DNA from: JBBAGE01 sp041655055
Lineage (GTDB): Bacteria > Pseudomonadota > Alphaproteobacteria > Rhodobacterales > Rhodobacteraceae
NCBI GenBank assembly: GCA_041655055.1
Contig: JBBAGE010000007.1
Span: forward strand, 1 to 33,832
Direction of reading: 5' to 3'
DNA: 33,832 nucleotides
The position numbers and the translations under genes are program-made. Positions 1 to 7,392 of the stretch are shown here, in pieces (the first letter of the stretch is position 1; every line of letters starts with the position of its first letter). The notes under the pieces are model-generated. The model saw nothing but the letters and a program-made list of their open reading frames with translations. It did no database searches and was not told the DNA's origin.

Positions 1-40
1 GGGCTATTGCGCGAAATGCATTCTGGCTCTATCTAGGCGC

Positions 41-102
41 GTGAAGACGTTTCACGGTGCAATCTGCATCAAGGCCGCAGGCCCGGATTTTCACGAGTGA
101 AA
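41..102 (+). promoter_or_regulatory. Paired TTCAC/GTGAA inverted repeats upstream of the exporter gene
   Basis: GTGAA-N5-TTCAC lies at 41-55, and the 14-bp perfect palindrome TTTCACGAGTGAAA at 89-102. They share the same five-base half-site in opposite order. Two related palindromes in front of a drug-exporter gene suggest an operator for a TetR- or MarR-type repressor, but no regulator gene is visible here. The second palindrome overlaps the GTG at 97, which argues against that codon as the translation start. Confidence 0.4.
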
Positions 103-174
103 TCAGTCAGATACAAGCCAAATCATACCCAATACGCGACATCCGGCCAACGGATCATAAAAGGCTCTTGCAAC

Positions 175-1629
175 GTGACCAGCGATATTCCCGTCGAAAT
201 GGATCAGCCGATCCCGCAAATTGCGCTGGATGAGCGCGCGCGCAACCGTCTGGTGATCGGATTGCTGTTGGCATCCGCATTCGTGATGATCCTGAACGAA
301 ACCATCATGGGCGTGGCGCTGCCGCATCTGATGAAGGATCTGGGCATCAGTGCGAATGCGGCCCAATGGCTCACGACGGCATTTTTGCTGACCATGGCGG
401 TTGTCATCCCGATCACCGGTTATCTGTTGGAACGGTTTCACACCCGGCCCGTGTTTATCGCGGCGCTGAGCCTGTTCAGCCTTGGCACCTTGCTCGGGGC
501 ATTGGCGCCGGGTTTTCCGATGCTGGTGGTCGCGCGCGTCATTCAGGCCTGTGGCACGGCGATCGTGATGCCGCTGTTGATGACAACGGTGATGCGGCTG
601 GTTCCGCCCGAAACGCGCGGTCGCACGATGGGCAGTATTTCCATCGTGATTTCGGTCGCCCCCGCCATCGGCCCGACGATTTCGGGTATCATCCTGAGCG
701 CGCTTGACTGGCGCTGGCTGTTCTGGCTGGTGCTGCCCATTGCGGTGCTGGCGCTGGGGGCAGGGGTCTGGCGTATCCGCAACGTATCGACGCCGCGCCC
801 GGCGCCGCTCGATATCCTGTCGGTGGGGCTGTCGGCGCTTGGCTTTGGCGGGCTGGTTTATGGGCTGAGCATTCTTGGCGCGGGCCGTGCCGAGGGCGCG
901 CTTTCGCCCTGGCTGCCGGTGATCATCGGCACGCTGGCGCTGGTGATTTTCGTGGTGCGCCAAATCCGGCTGCAACGGCATGACAAGGCACTTTTGGATC
1001 TGCGCACGTTTCTATCGCCAAGCTTTACCATAGCCCTTCTGGTTCTGGCGATCAGCATGATGGCGCTATTTGGTTCGCTGATCCTGTTGCCGATCTATAT
1101 GCAAAATGTGCTGGGGCTCAGCGTGTTGCAGACCGGTATGATGCTGCTGCCCGGGGGGCTGGCGATGGGGCTTGCAGCGCCTGTGGTGGGGCGGCTTTTT
1201 GATCGCTACGGTCCGACGCCGCTGGTGCTGCCCGGCGCGCTCATGGTCAGCGCCGTCATGTGGGCGATGGCGTTGCTTGATCAAACGACACCCACCGCGC
1301 TGGTTCTGGCCGGCCATGTGGTGCTGAGCATCGGCCTGTCTTTGATGTTCACGCCGCTGTTCACCTCGGCCCTGGGCTCGCTGCCCGCGCGGCTCTATTC
1401 GCATGGCAGCGCAACGATCGGCACGATCCAGCAGGTCGCAGGCGCGGCCGGAACGGCGCTGTTCGTCGCGCTGATGTCGATGCAAATGGCGCGCCTGAGC
1501 GGCACCGGCGCCGACATGGTCGCGGCAACCGCATCCGGCGTGCAGATCGCCTTCCTGTGCGGCGGCATCATCTCTACCCTCGCGGTGATCGCAGCGGTAT
1601 TCGTGCGCCGCCCGAAATATGTGGCATAA
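175..1629 (+). CDS. MFS drug exporter, DHA2 (14-TM, LmrB/EmrB-like) family
   Basis: This is an inner-membrane proton-driven exporter of about 484 residues. The sequence shows a chain of hydrophobic helices, an early LNETIMGVALP segment (the DHA2 motif at the end of TM1), an RPVF loop after TM2, and an antiporter motif C-like stretch APAIGPTISG in TM5, all typical of LmrB/EmrB-type multidrug efflux pumps. The frame is open from a GTG at 97, but that codon lies in a palindrome. The GTG at 175 has AAAAGG ten bases upstream and gives a short cytoplasmic N-terminus, so I prefer it. ATG 199 is a further option. No membrane-fusion partner (EmrA-like) is adjacent. The substrate cannot be inferred. 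A strong hairpin follows the stop. Confidence 0.85.
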   Translation: MTSDIPVEMDQPIPQIALDERARNRLVIGLLLASAFVMILNETIMGVALPHLMKDLGISANAAQWLTTAFLLTMAVVIPITGYLLERFHTRPVFIAALSLFSLGTLLGALAPGFPMLVVARVIQACGTAIVMPLLMTTVMRLVPPETRGRTMGSISIVISVAPAIGPTISGIILSALDWRWLFWLVLPIAVLALGAGVWRIRNVSTPRPAPLDILSVGLSALGFGGLVYGLSILGAGRAEGALSPWLPVIIGTLALVIFVVRQIRLQRHDKALLDLRTFLSPSFTIALLVLAISMMALFGSLILLPIYMQNVLGLSVLQTGMMLLPGGLAMGLAAPVVGRLFDRYGPTPLVLPGALMVSAVMWAMALLDQTTPTALVLAGHVVLSIGLSLMFTPLFTSALGSLPARLYSHGSATIGTIQQVAGAAGTALFVALMSMQMARLSGTGADMVAATASGVQIAFLCGGIISTLAVIAAVFVRRPKYVA

Positions 1630-1635
1630 GGCTTG

Positions 1636-1660
1636 CGCCCCGCGTCAACAGCGCGGGGCG
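1636..1660 (+). terminator. Hairpin after the exporter gene
   Basis: A 9-bp perfect stem CGCCCCGCG/CGCGGGGCG with a 7-base loop begins six bases after the stop codon. There is no clear T-tract, so termination may be weak or the hairpin may only protect the 3' end. The rest of 1661-1891 shows nothing recognisable. Confidence 0.55.
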
Positions 1661-1891
1661 AATAGCGCGTTATAGTACCCAGACTCCCTCGCCCGCGATA
1701 TCGTCAGGCCAGCGCAGCCAAGACAGATTCCGCCAAGCGATGTGCCCAGAAAAGTCTCGCCGTGCACAAACATTATCGCTGGATGGCTTATCCAGATTAA
1801 CCTTAAGTAAACATGCAAGACCTAAGGCGGATCGCCAGCGCGCGAACAATTGTCGCGATCGCATGCAAAGTAACGTAGCAATTTGGATTTT

Positions 1892-1966
1892 TGGCTCCGG
1901 CGGTAGGGATCGAACCTACGACCAATTGATTAACAGTCAACTGCTCTACCGCTGAGCTACGCCGGA
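1892..1966 (-). tRNA. tRNA-Asn(GTT)
   Basis: The minus strand folds into a standard cloverleaf. The acceptor TCCGGCG pairs with CGCCGGA, the D-arm contains GTAGCTCAGCGGTAGAGC, the anticodon stem is TTGAC/GTCAA-like with loop TGTTAAT giving anticodon GTT, and the T-arm contains GGTTCGATCC. The discriminator is G and the terminal CCA is encoded. Total length is 75 bases with CCA. No integrase or att-like duplication was seen next to it. Confidence 0.97.
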
Positions 1967-2031
1967 ACACGGGGGCGATATAGCAACCTGTTCGGGGGGC
2001 GTCCAGAGGCTATTCCAACAAATGTGAAAAA

Positions 2032-2940
2032 TTATCGCCTGTCCCCGGTATTCAGTGCGAATTCGGCGTCGAGCGTCAGGGTGGGCAGGGCGATGATCAG
2101 GGTTTTTTGTTCCAGATCAATGATATGGGCCAGCACATTGCGCATCGCGGCTGGGTGGAGCGCGGGGGGCGTGTCGGCATAGATGCGCGCGGTAAGCGCC
2201 GCGATCGTGGCCGGGCCATCGGCAAGGGCTGCGAGGATCGCCGCCTCGCGCGCGCGCCGATGTGCCAGCAGCCAGTCGATCCGCCCGGCGGGATCGCCGA
2301 CCGGATCGCCATGCCCGGGATAGAGCACCCTGTGGCCGCGCGCTGCCAGCCGCGTGCAGGACGCCATGAAATCGGTCAGATCGCCATCGGGGGGCGAGAC
2401 GATCGATGTTGCCCAGCCCATCACCAGATCACCGCTGAAGGCGGCATCGCCGAATTCGAAACACATGTGATTGGCGCAATGCCCCGGCGTCCAAAGCGCG
2501 GTGATCGCCCAATCGCCGCCCGACACCCGTTCACCATCTGCCAGCCGATGATCGGGGTTGAAATCGGCATCCGCGCCTTCACCGCCGCCAACCAGCCCGG
2601 CGGCCGCCAGCCGGCGCATGACGGGGCTGCGACCATCCTCGATCTGGCCGAATGCATAGGTCTTTGCGCCGGTTGCCTGGGCCAGCGGGCGGGCCAGGGG
2701 CGCGTGATCCATATGGCTGTGGGTGACGAAAATATGGCTGATCCGCTCGCCCGGGCCAAGCGCGCCCAGAATGGCGGCCATATGCGCGGGGTCATCGGGG
2801 CCGGGATCGATCACCGCCACATCGCCGCTGCCCAGAATATAGCTGTTCGTGCCCCAAAGCGTCAGCGGCGAGGGATTTGGCGCAATCACCCGGCGCAAAT
2901 CGGGGGCCAGTCGGGTGCATGTTTCGGGGCGGCTGTCCAT
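2032..2940 (-). CDS. MBL-fold metallo-hydrolase with C-terminal winged helix (LACTB2-like)
   Basis: A 302-residue protein with the metallo-beta-lactamase metal-binding motif THSHMDH at about residues 73-79, further metal-ligand regions around TPGHCANH and the later PGHG, and a C-terminal winged-helix-like segment of about 60 residues. The architecture matches LACTB2/BLACT-WH hydrolases, whose members act on RNA or thioesters; the substrate here is unknown. The start at 2940 is chosen because AAGGAAG lies seven bases upstream; the frame extends further to 3003 but only through sequence overlapping the divergent kinase gene. It is divergently arranged with the sensor kinase. A second hydrolase with a similar layout lies at 26155-27195. 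Confidence 0.85.
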   Translation of the reverse strand: MDSRPETCTRLAPDLRRVIAPNPSPLTLWGTNSYILGSGDVAVIDPGPDDPAHMAAILGALGPGERISHIFVTHSHMDHAPLARPLAQATGAKTYAFGQIEDGRSPVMRRLAAAGLVGGGEGADADFNPDHRLADGERVSGGDWAITALWTPGHCANHMCFEFGDAAFSGDLVMGWATSIVSPPDGDLTDFMASCTRLAARGHRVLYPGHGDPVGDPAGRIDWLLAHRRAREAAILAALADGPATIAALTARIYADTPPALHPAAMRNVLAHIIDLEQKTLIIALPTLTLDAEFALNTGDRR

Positions 2941-2983
2941 CTTTGCGCTTCCTTCGGCAGGGCAGATGCGGCTACCAATAGGC

Positions 2984-4306
2984 ATGTTTATCGCTCGGCT
3001 CAAACATTACCTGCCGCGCGGCCTTTATGGACGGGGCGCGCTGATCCTGCTGGTGCCGATATTGGCGCTGCAGATCGTGGTATCCGTCGTCTTTATCCAG
3101 CGCCATTTCGAAGGCGTGACCCGGCAGATGACCCGTAATCTGAGCTATGATCTGCGCTTCATTCTGGCCAATGTCGATGCCGCCCGCAACCGCGACGAGG
3201 CCCAGGCGATTGCCGCGCAGCTTGGCGCGGAACTGGGCATGAGCGCGGTTTTGGGCAGCGATCCGGTCAGCCCGCGCGATCTGCGCACCTTTGACGATCT
3301 GTCGGGGCGCCGGGTGATCGAAGTGCTGCGCCGCGACGTGCCGCAAACGCTGCTGATCGATCTGCGCAGCGATCTGCGGATGGTCAATACGGTCTTTGCG
3401 ACCGAACATGGCCCGCTGTCGCTTGGCTTTGCGCGGGGCCGGGTTTCGGCATCAAACCCGCATCAGCTTTTGGTGTTGATGGCGGGCACCGGGTTGTTGA
3501 TGACGTTGATTTCCATTCTGTTCCTGCGCAATCAGCTTCGCCCGATCAAAAAGCTGGCCGAGGTGGCGACGGCCTTTGGGCGGGGCCAGAACCTGCCCTA
3601 TAAACCGGCAGGCGCGCTGGAAGTGCGCGCGGCAGGGGCAGCATTTTTGGACATGCGCAACCGGATCGAGCGCCAGATCGAACAGCGCACGCTGATGCTG
3701 TCGGGGGTGAGCCACGATCTGCGCACGCCGCTGACACGGTTCCGGCTGGGGCTATCGATGCTGTCCGATCCGGCCGAGGCCGAAGAACTGCGCGGCGATG
3801 TCGATGAGATGGAACATCTGATCGATGCCTTCCTTGATTTCGCCAGCGGCGAGGCGCAGGGCGAGCCGGTCGCCGTTGATCCGGTCGCCCTGCTGCGCGG
3901 GGTTGTCGAACGCTGGGCCCGCGACGGGGCGGCCGTGTCTGTGGGTCAGGTGGCAAGTCAGGGCACCGTGCTGCTGCGCCCCGGCACGATCGAACGGGCG
4001 CTGGATAATCTGATCGGCAACGCGCTGCGCTATGGCACAAACGCGCGGGTAAGCCTGCGGATGTCGGATAAATCCCTGCGGCTGCGGGTCGAAGACGATG
4101 GCCCCGGCATTCTCGAAACGGCCTATGCCGAGGCTGTCAAACCGTTTGTGCGCCTTGATGCGGCGCGCAACCAGGACCGTGGCTCGGGCGTGGGGCTGGG
4201 GCTTGCCATTGCGCAAGATATCGCGCGCAGCCATGGCGGTGCGCTGCGGCTTGGGACCAGCGCTGATCTGGGCGGGCTTTGCGCGGATATCGTGCTGCCG
4301 CGCTGA
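2984..4306 (+). CDS. Sensor histidine kinase, EnvZ/OmpR-type
   Basis: An inner-membrane two-component sensor of about 440 residues. There is an N-terminal TM helix (ALILLVPILALQIVVSVVF), a periplasmic segment with FIQRHFEGVTRQMTRNLSY as in alphaproteobacterial EnvZ-like kinases, a second TM near residue 160, a HAMP region, the H-box SGVSHDLRTPLTR with the phospho-accepting His near residue 244, the N-box DNLIGNALRYG, and the G-boxes EDDGPGI and GSGVGLGLAIA. All catalytic motifs look intact. ATG 2966 is an alternative start six codons upstream; neither has a strong ribosome site. The usual neighbouring OmpR-type response regulator is absent from this window. It ends seven bases before the convergent operon at 4314. 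Confidence 0.9.
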   Translation: MFIARLKHYLPRGLYGRGALILLVPILALQIVVSVVFIQRHFEGVTRQMTRNLSYDLRFILANVDAARNRDEAQAIAAQLGAELGMSAVLGSDPVSPRDLRTFDDLSGRRVIEVLRRDVPQTLLIDLRSDLRMVNTVFATEHGPLSLGFARGRVSASNPHQLLVLMAGTGLLMTLISILFLRNQLRPIKKLAEVATAFGRGQNLPYKPAGALEVRAAGAAFLDMRNRIERQIEQRTLMLSGVSHDLRTPLTRFRLGLSMLSDPAEAEELRGDVDEMEHLIDAFLDFASGEAQGEPVAVDPVALLRGVVERWARDGAAVSVGQVASQGTVLLRPGTIERALDNLIGNALRYGTNARVSLRMSDKSLRLRVEDDGPGILETAYAEAVKPFVRLDAARNQDRGSGVGLGLAIAQDIARSHGGALRLGTSADLGGLCADIVLPR

Positions 4307-4313
4307 ATGGTGC

Positions 4314-5369
4314 TTAGCCCCGGCGGATGTCCTCCGCGGGCACCAGCGCATCCCAGAGCCGGATCTGACCGGGGGCCTGTTGCAAGGCATCGCGCAGAAT
4401 ATCGCGCGCGGCCAGCGCCATGGCGGCACTCTTACGTAGCGCCGCATCAGGCGCGTTATCGTCAGCGGGCGCCGTGCTGCGCAGGTCACTGGAAATGCGC
4501 AGATGATAGTGGCGAAAACTGTCGGTTTCCAACGTGGTGACCATGTGGATCGGCACATCGCGCCTGACGGCGATCGACAGCGGTGTGCGCGCCAGCGGCA
4601 GCACATATCCCGCGCCAAACGGCACGGCCAGAAAGGCGCGCCCGGCAAATTGCGTATTGGCAAACAGCACCAACCGCCCCTGGCCGAGGTTTTCCAGCAC
4701 GCGGCGTTTGGCATTCACCGTGTCTTTGCCCGCAAATTTCACGCGCCCGGCCAGATAGCGGTTTTCGACGGCGATTTGCCCGGGGTTGACCCGGGCCACG
4801 GCAAAGCTGCTTTGCGAAAAGCCGTGGCTATGCACGCTAAGCTGCACCCCGCGCAGGCCCACGGATGCCAGTGCCCGCTTGGTCCCGATCGTATCGGCCA
4901 GCGCCGGTATGACCCACAAGATCGCCCCGCGCCCGGCCGCAAGCGAGGCCTGCAGCCCCTCAAGCCCGCTAAAGGTAAACCCGACCGGATCGGGGCGGAC
5001 ACGTTCGCGCAGATAGGTCAGATGGCGTTCATGCTGGCGCGCGCGGCAATGATCCAGAAGCGCGGCGGGATCGGCGCCGCCTGTGCCAAGCACGGCGGCC
5101 ACCTTGTGGCTGAACGCCGCGAGCTGTTTGCGCCGATGCCGGGCGCGTTTGGGGGCCGCGGTCGCCCGGCACAGCCCCGCCCAGCCGCTGACGGGCAAGA
5201 TCCGCGCCCCAAGCGCCAGCGCCCCGTGCAGTAGCACAAGCTGCGCGTCTTTTTCGGTGAAAAAACGCGGCTTGGGCGCGCTGGGGTGATCGCGAAAACA
5301 GGCAATGACCGCTTCGCCCCGCGCGGCGACGTGAATGATCTCATGTGCGTGAAGGGCCGGGCCGCTCAT
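4314..5369 (-). CDS. LPLAT-superfamily (LpxL/HtrB-like) protein without the catalytic His
   Basis: A 351-residue protein and the last gene of a four-gene operon; its ATG overlaps the previous stop as ATGA. From about residue 110 it follows the lysophospholipid/lipid A acyltransferase layout: a charged entry segment, GLEGLQASLAAGRGAI, a long core, and a late block with VPFGAGYVLPLART matching the 'vpFfG...p.g.a' region. In LpxL-type enzymes the active site is HX4(D/E). Here the aligned position reads IPALAD (about residues 154-159): the acidic residue is kept but His is replaced by Ile. It could be a non-catalytic scaffold, an acyltransferase with a different chemistry, or a divergent fold member. 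Roughly 100 N-terminal residues match nothing I recognise. The link to acyl transfer is inference from motif layout. Confidence 0.55.
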   Translation of the reverse strand: MSGPALHAHEIIHVAARGEAVIACFRDHPSAPKPRFFTEKDAQLVLLHGALALGARILPVSGWAGLCRATAAPKRARHRRKQLAAFSHKVAAVLGTGGADPAALLDHCRARQHERHLTYLRERVRPDPVGFTFSGLEGLQASLAAGRGAILWVIPALADTIGTKRALASVGLRGVQLSVHSHGFSQSSFAVARVNPGQIAVENRYLAGRVKFAGKDTVNAKRRVLENLGQGRLVLFANTQFAGRAFLAVPFGAGYVLPLARTPLSIAVRRDVPIHMVTTLETDSFRHYHLRISSDLRSTAPADDNAPDAALRKSAAMALAARDILRDALQQAPGQIRLWDALVPAEDIRRG

Positions 5370-6589
5370 ACCCGCGCCGCCTTGCGTGCGAACAGCCGCA
5401 AGAACCGCCGCTTGCGTCTGATCCTCCGGTGTTTTTCAAAATCCTGTGCAAACAGTCCGCAGGTTATGCATGCCTCGCCCCGCCCGCAGGCGGTTTCCCA
5501 ACAGCGAATATCAGCCTCATATTGCAGCGAAATCCGTTCAAGATGATAATTCGATGAGCCTTTCAGCAAGATCAACTCGCCCGGGCGCGCGGTCGTGCGG
5601 ATATGATCGGCCGCCGCCCTGGTCGTGGGAAAGCGGCGGTAGCGGCCCGATTGGCTTTCGGCCGGATCTGCCCATTCGCGCCCGCCGTCGGGGCCGATGG
5701 CGATCACCTCATCCGCGATGGCAAGCCCGCGCGCGACCGCCTGGCGATAGGTTTTATAGGTGCCAAGCCCGGTATCCGAAATCGCGCCCAGCACGATCCG
5801 GCGATAGGGGGCTTTGGCCTCGTCCAACACGTCATAGGCCAGTTCCAGCGAGTGATAGGGCGCCTTGATGGTATCGATCAGGAAATCGGGCCCTTTCGGG
5901 ATCTGCGTCAGGCGCATTCGGTTGACCAACGGTTCAAACCGCGCCAGCGCGGCCCGCAGCGCATCGGCGCTCAGCCCTCGCGCCAGCGCCACGGTTGCGG
6001 CAGCGGCAACGGGAATGGCGAAATGCCTGCCGATCAGGCGGGTTTGCAGGAAAATATCCTGCCCGCGCCACGACAGTTGCAGATGCAGCCGCTCGGGCAG
6101 CGTGCTTGTGGCCGCAACGATCCGGCAATCGGCGCCTGCATCCCAGCCAAAGGTAAGCACGCGCGCCACCGTGCCCTTTTCGTCGGCAATGGCCTCAAGC
6201 TTGCGAAAGGCGCTGCGATGTTCGCGCCGGATCATCGTAACCACGGCAATATCGGGCTGATAAAGCGCGGCCATCGGCGCCATCTGGCCGGGGCGGCCCA
6301 CACCCAATTCGGCCACGATATGGCGCGCATCGGGCGGCATGTGCCGCATCGTGCGGATCAGGGGCCCGATCGTGTTCGATGCCACCTGCGCGGTCACCGG
6401 CCCCAATTCTGCCAGCAAATGCCCCAGCAGGGCCGAGGTGGTGGATTTCGCGGAACTGCCCGTCACGCCGATGAACACGCCCTGATGTCTGCGCCTTGCC
6501 CGCCGGGCCAGCGCGATCCGCACCGGCTGCAAAGTGGCGTGGCGCAGCCTGCGTTCGGCCTGCATCAGGGTGGTGGATTTCTTTTTCAT
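5366..6589 (-). CDS. MurF-like Mur ligase family protein with C-terminal Cys4 motif
   Basis: A 407-residue ATP-dependent ligase of the Mur family (amide-bond formation from carboxylate, amine and ATP). Visible motifs are the P-loop GVTGSSAKSTT at 41-51, AELGVGRPGQM near 93-103 as in MurF, a HRSAF...EKG segment near 124-140 where Mur ligases place catalytic residues, and LLKGSSNYHLERI near 341-353 resembling the MurF tail. The MurF substrate motif DSYNANP is replaced by DTIKAPYHS near 239-247, so it is not the cell-wall enzyme. A short tail carries C363, C368, C374 and C377 (CX4CX5CX2C), which could bind zinc or an Fe-S cluster, followed by a very basic end. It is coupled by ATGA overlaps on both sides. 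Confidence 0.75.
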   Translation of the reverse strand: MKKKSTTLMQAERRLRHATLQPVRIALARRARRRHQGVFIGVTGSSAKSTTSALLGHLLAELGPVTAQVASNTIGPLIRTMRHMPPDARHIVAELGVGRPGQMAPMAALYQPDIAVVTMIRREHRSAFRKLEAIADEKGTVARVLTFGWDAGADCRIVAATSTLPERLHLQLSWRGQDIFLQTRLIGRHFAIPVAAAATVALARGLSADALRAALARFEPLVNRMRLTQIPKGPDFLIDTIKAPYHSLELAYDVLDEAKAPYRRIVLGAISDTGLGTYKTYRQAVARGLAIADEVIAIGPDGGREWADPAESQSGRYRRFPTTRAAADHIRTTARPGELILLKGSSNYHLERISLQYEADIRCWETACGRGEACITCGLFAQDFEKHRRIRRKRRFLRLFARKAARV

Positions 6590-7392
6590 GGCCCCTCGCG
6601 CAGCGCATGGGTCAGCCGGGCGTGATAGGCGGCCTTGTCACCCCGATAATGGCCCACGGAAAATGCGCCCGCAGGCGGGCTATGCAGCAGATCGCGCGTC
6701 AATTCATGCGGGGTCTTTGCGGCATCCAGCGTGGTGAAATAATCGTCGAACTTGAACCGGCCACCGGTCATCTTGGCCGATGGCGCCACCCACAGATTGG
6801 GAATGGCCAAGGCATCGGCCACGATCAGCCCATGCAGCGATTGGCTGATGATGCGCCTGCAGCGCGCGATATCGCGGATCACCTGCCATGGGGCTTTGCC
6901 GGGGTCGATGATCAGCAGATCGGGCGGCGCGATCCGGGCGGCAAGGCAGACCGATGAGACATGCGGAACAAACCCAATGGCGATTTCGGGCGCGGCGCGC
7001 ACCAGCCGGTCAATCAGCACCATCGGATCGCCCAGCAGCACCTGCGCATCCGCTGCCAGCAGATTTTGGCTCAGGGCGCCGCGCAGCGCGATGATGCGCC
7101 GGGGGCGGGCCACGGGCGGTGCTGGCGTGATCAGCCCGGCCCCGAGGATGGTCGATGCCTCGGTCGCCTTGTCCGCGATACTGCCCATGCCCAGAAAATG
7201 CGGCACGCTGCGGTCGCGGATCAGGCGGATGGGCATGCCGGTCAGGGCCTCGAACAGGGCGGGGTTGAAGTCGTCACCGAAATTGGGCCGGCCGATATGC
7301 CAGAACATCGGCACCATATGCGCCGGGCGCAGGCGTGCGCGCCAATAGCGGCTGATCTTGGTCAGCTTGTGAAGGGCTGGATGCGCCGTCAT
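6586..7392 (-). CDS. Polysaccharide pyruvyl transferase family protein (ExoV/CsaB-like)
   Basis: A 268-residue member of the family that transfers pyruvate from phosphoenolpyruvate to a sugar, forming a ketal on exopolysaccharide or cell-wall polymers. The sequence shows the N-terminal NFGDDFNP motif at about 37-44, a central Rossmann-like half with LLGDPMVL, the hallmark SLHG at about 185-188 followed by LIVADALAIP, and GGRFKFDDYF near 210-219, all as in ExoV-type enzymes. It has no signal peptide, so it is probably cytoplasmic and acts on a lipid-linked precursor. It sits second in the ATGA-linked operon between a PP-loop enzyme and a MurF-like ligase, which points to a pyruvylated glycan or glycoconjugate product. 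No flippase or glycosyltransferase is in the window. Confidence 0.85.
   Translation of the reverse strand: MTAHPALHKLTKISRYWRARLRPAHMVPMFWHIGRPNFGDDFNPALFEALTGMPIRLIRDRSVPHFLGMGSIADKATEASTILGAGLITPAPPVARPRRIIALRGALSQNLLAADAQVLLGDPMVLIDRLVRAAPEIAIGFVPHVSSVCLAARIAPPDLLIIDPGKAPWQVIRDIARCRRIISQSLHGLIVADALAIPNLWVAPSAKMTGGRFKFDDYFTTLDAAKTPHELTRDLLHSPPAGAFSVGHYRGDKAAYHARLTHALREGP

Noticed and set aside
1892..1966. tRNA-Asn as an attachment site for an integrated element
   Set aside because: No integrase gene and no second copy of the tRNA 3' end was seen in the window.
5603..6625. Plus-strand open frame opposite the Mur-like ligase
   Set aside because: A shadow of the ligase gene, which has a P-loop and MurF motifs; the plus-strand protein has none.
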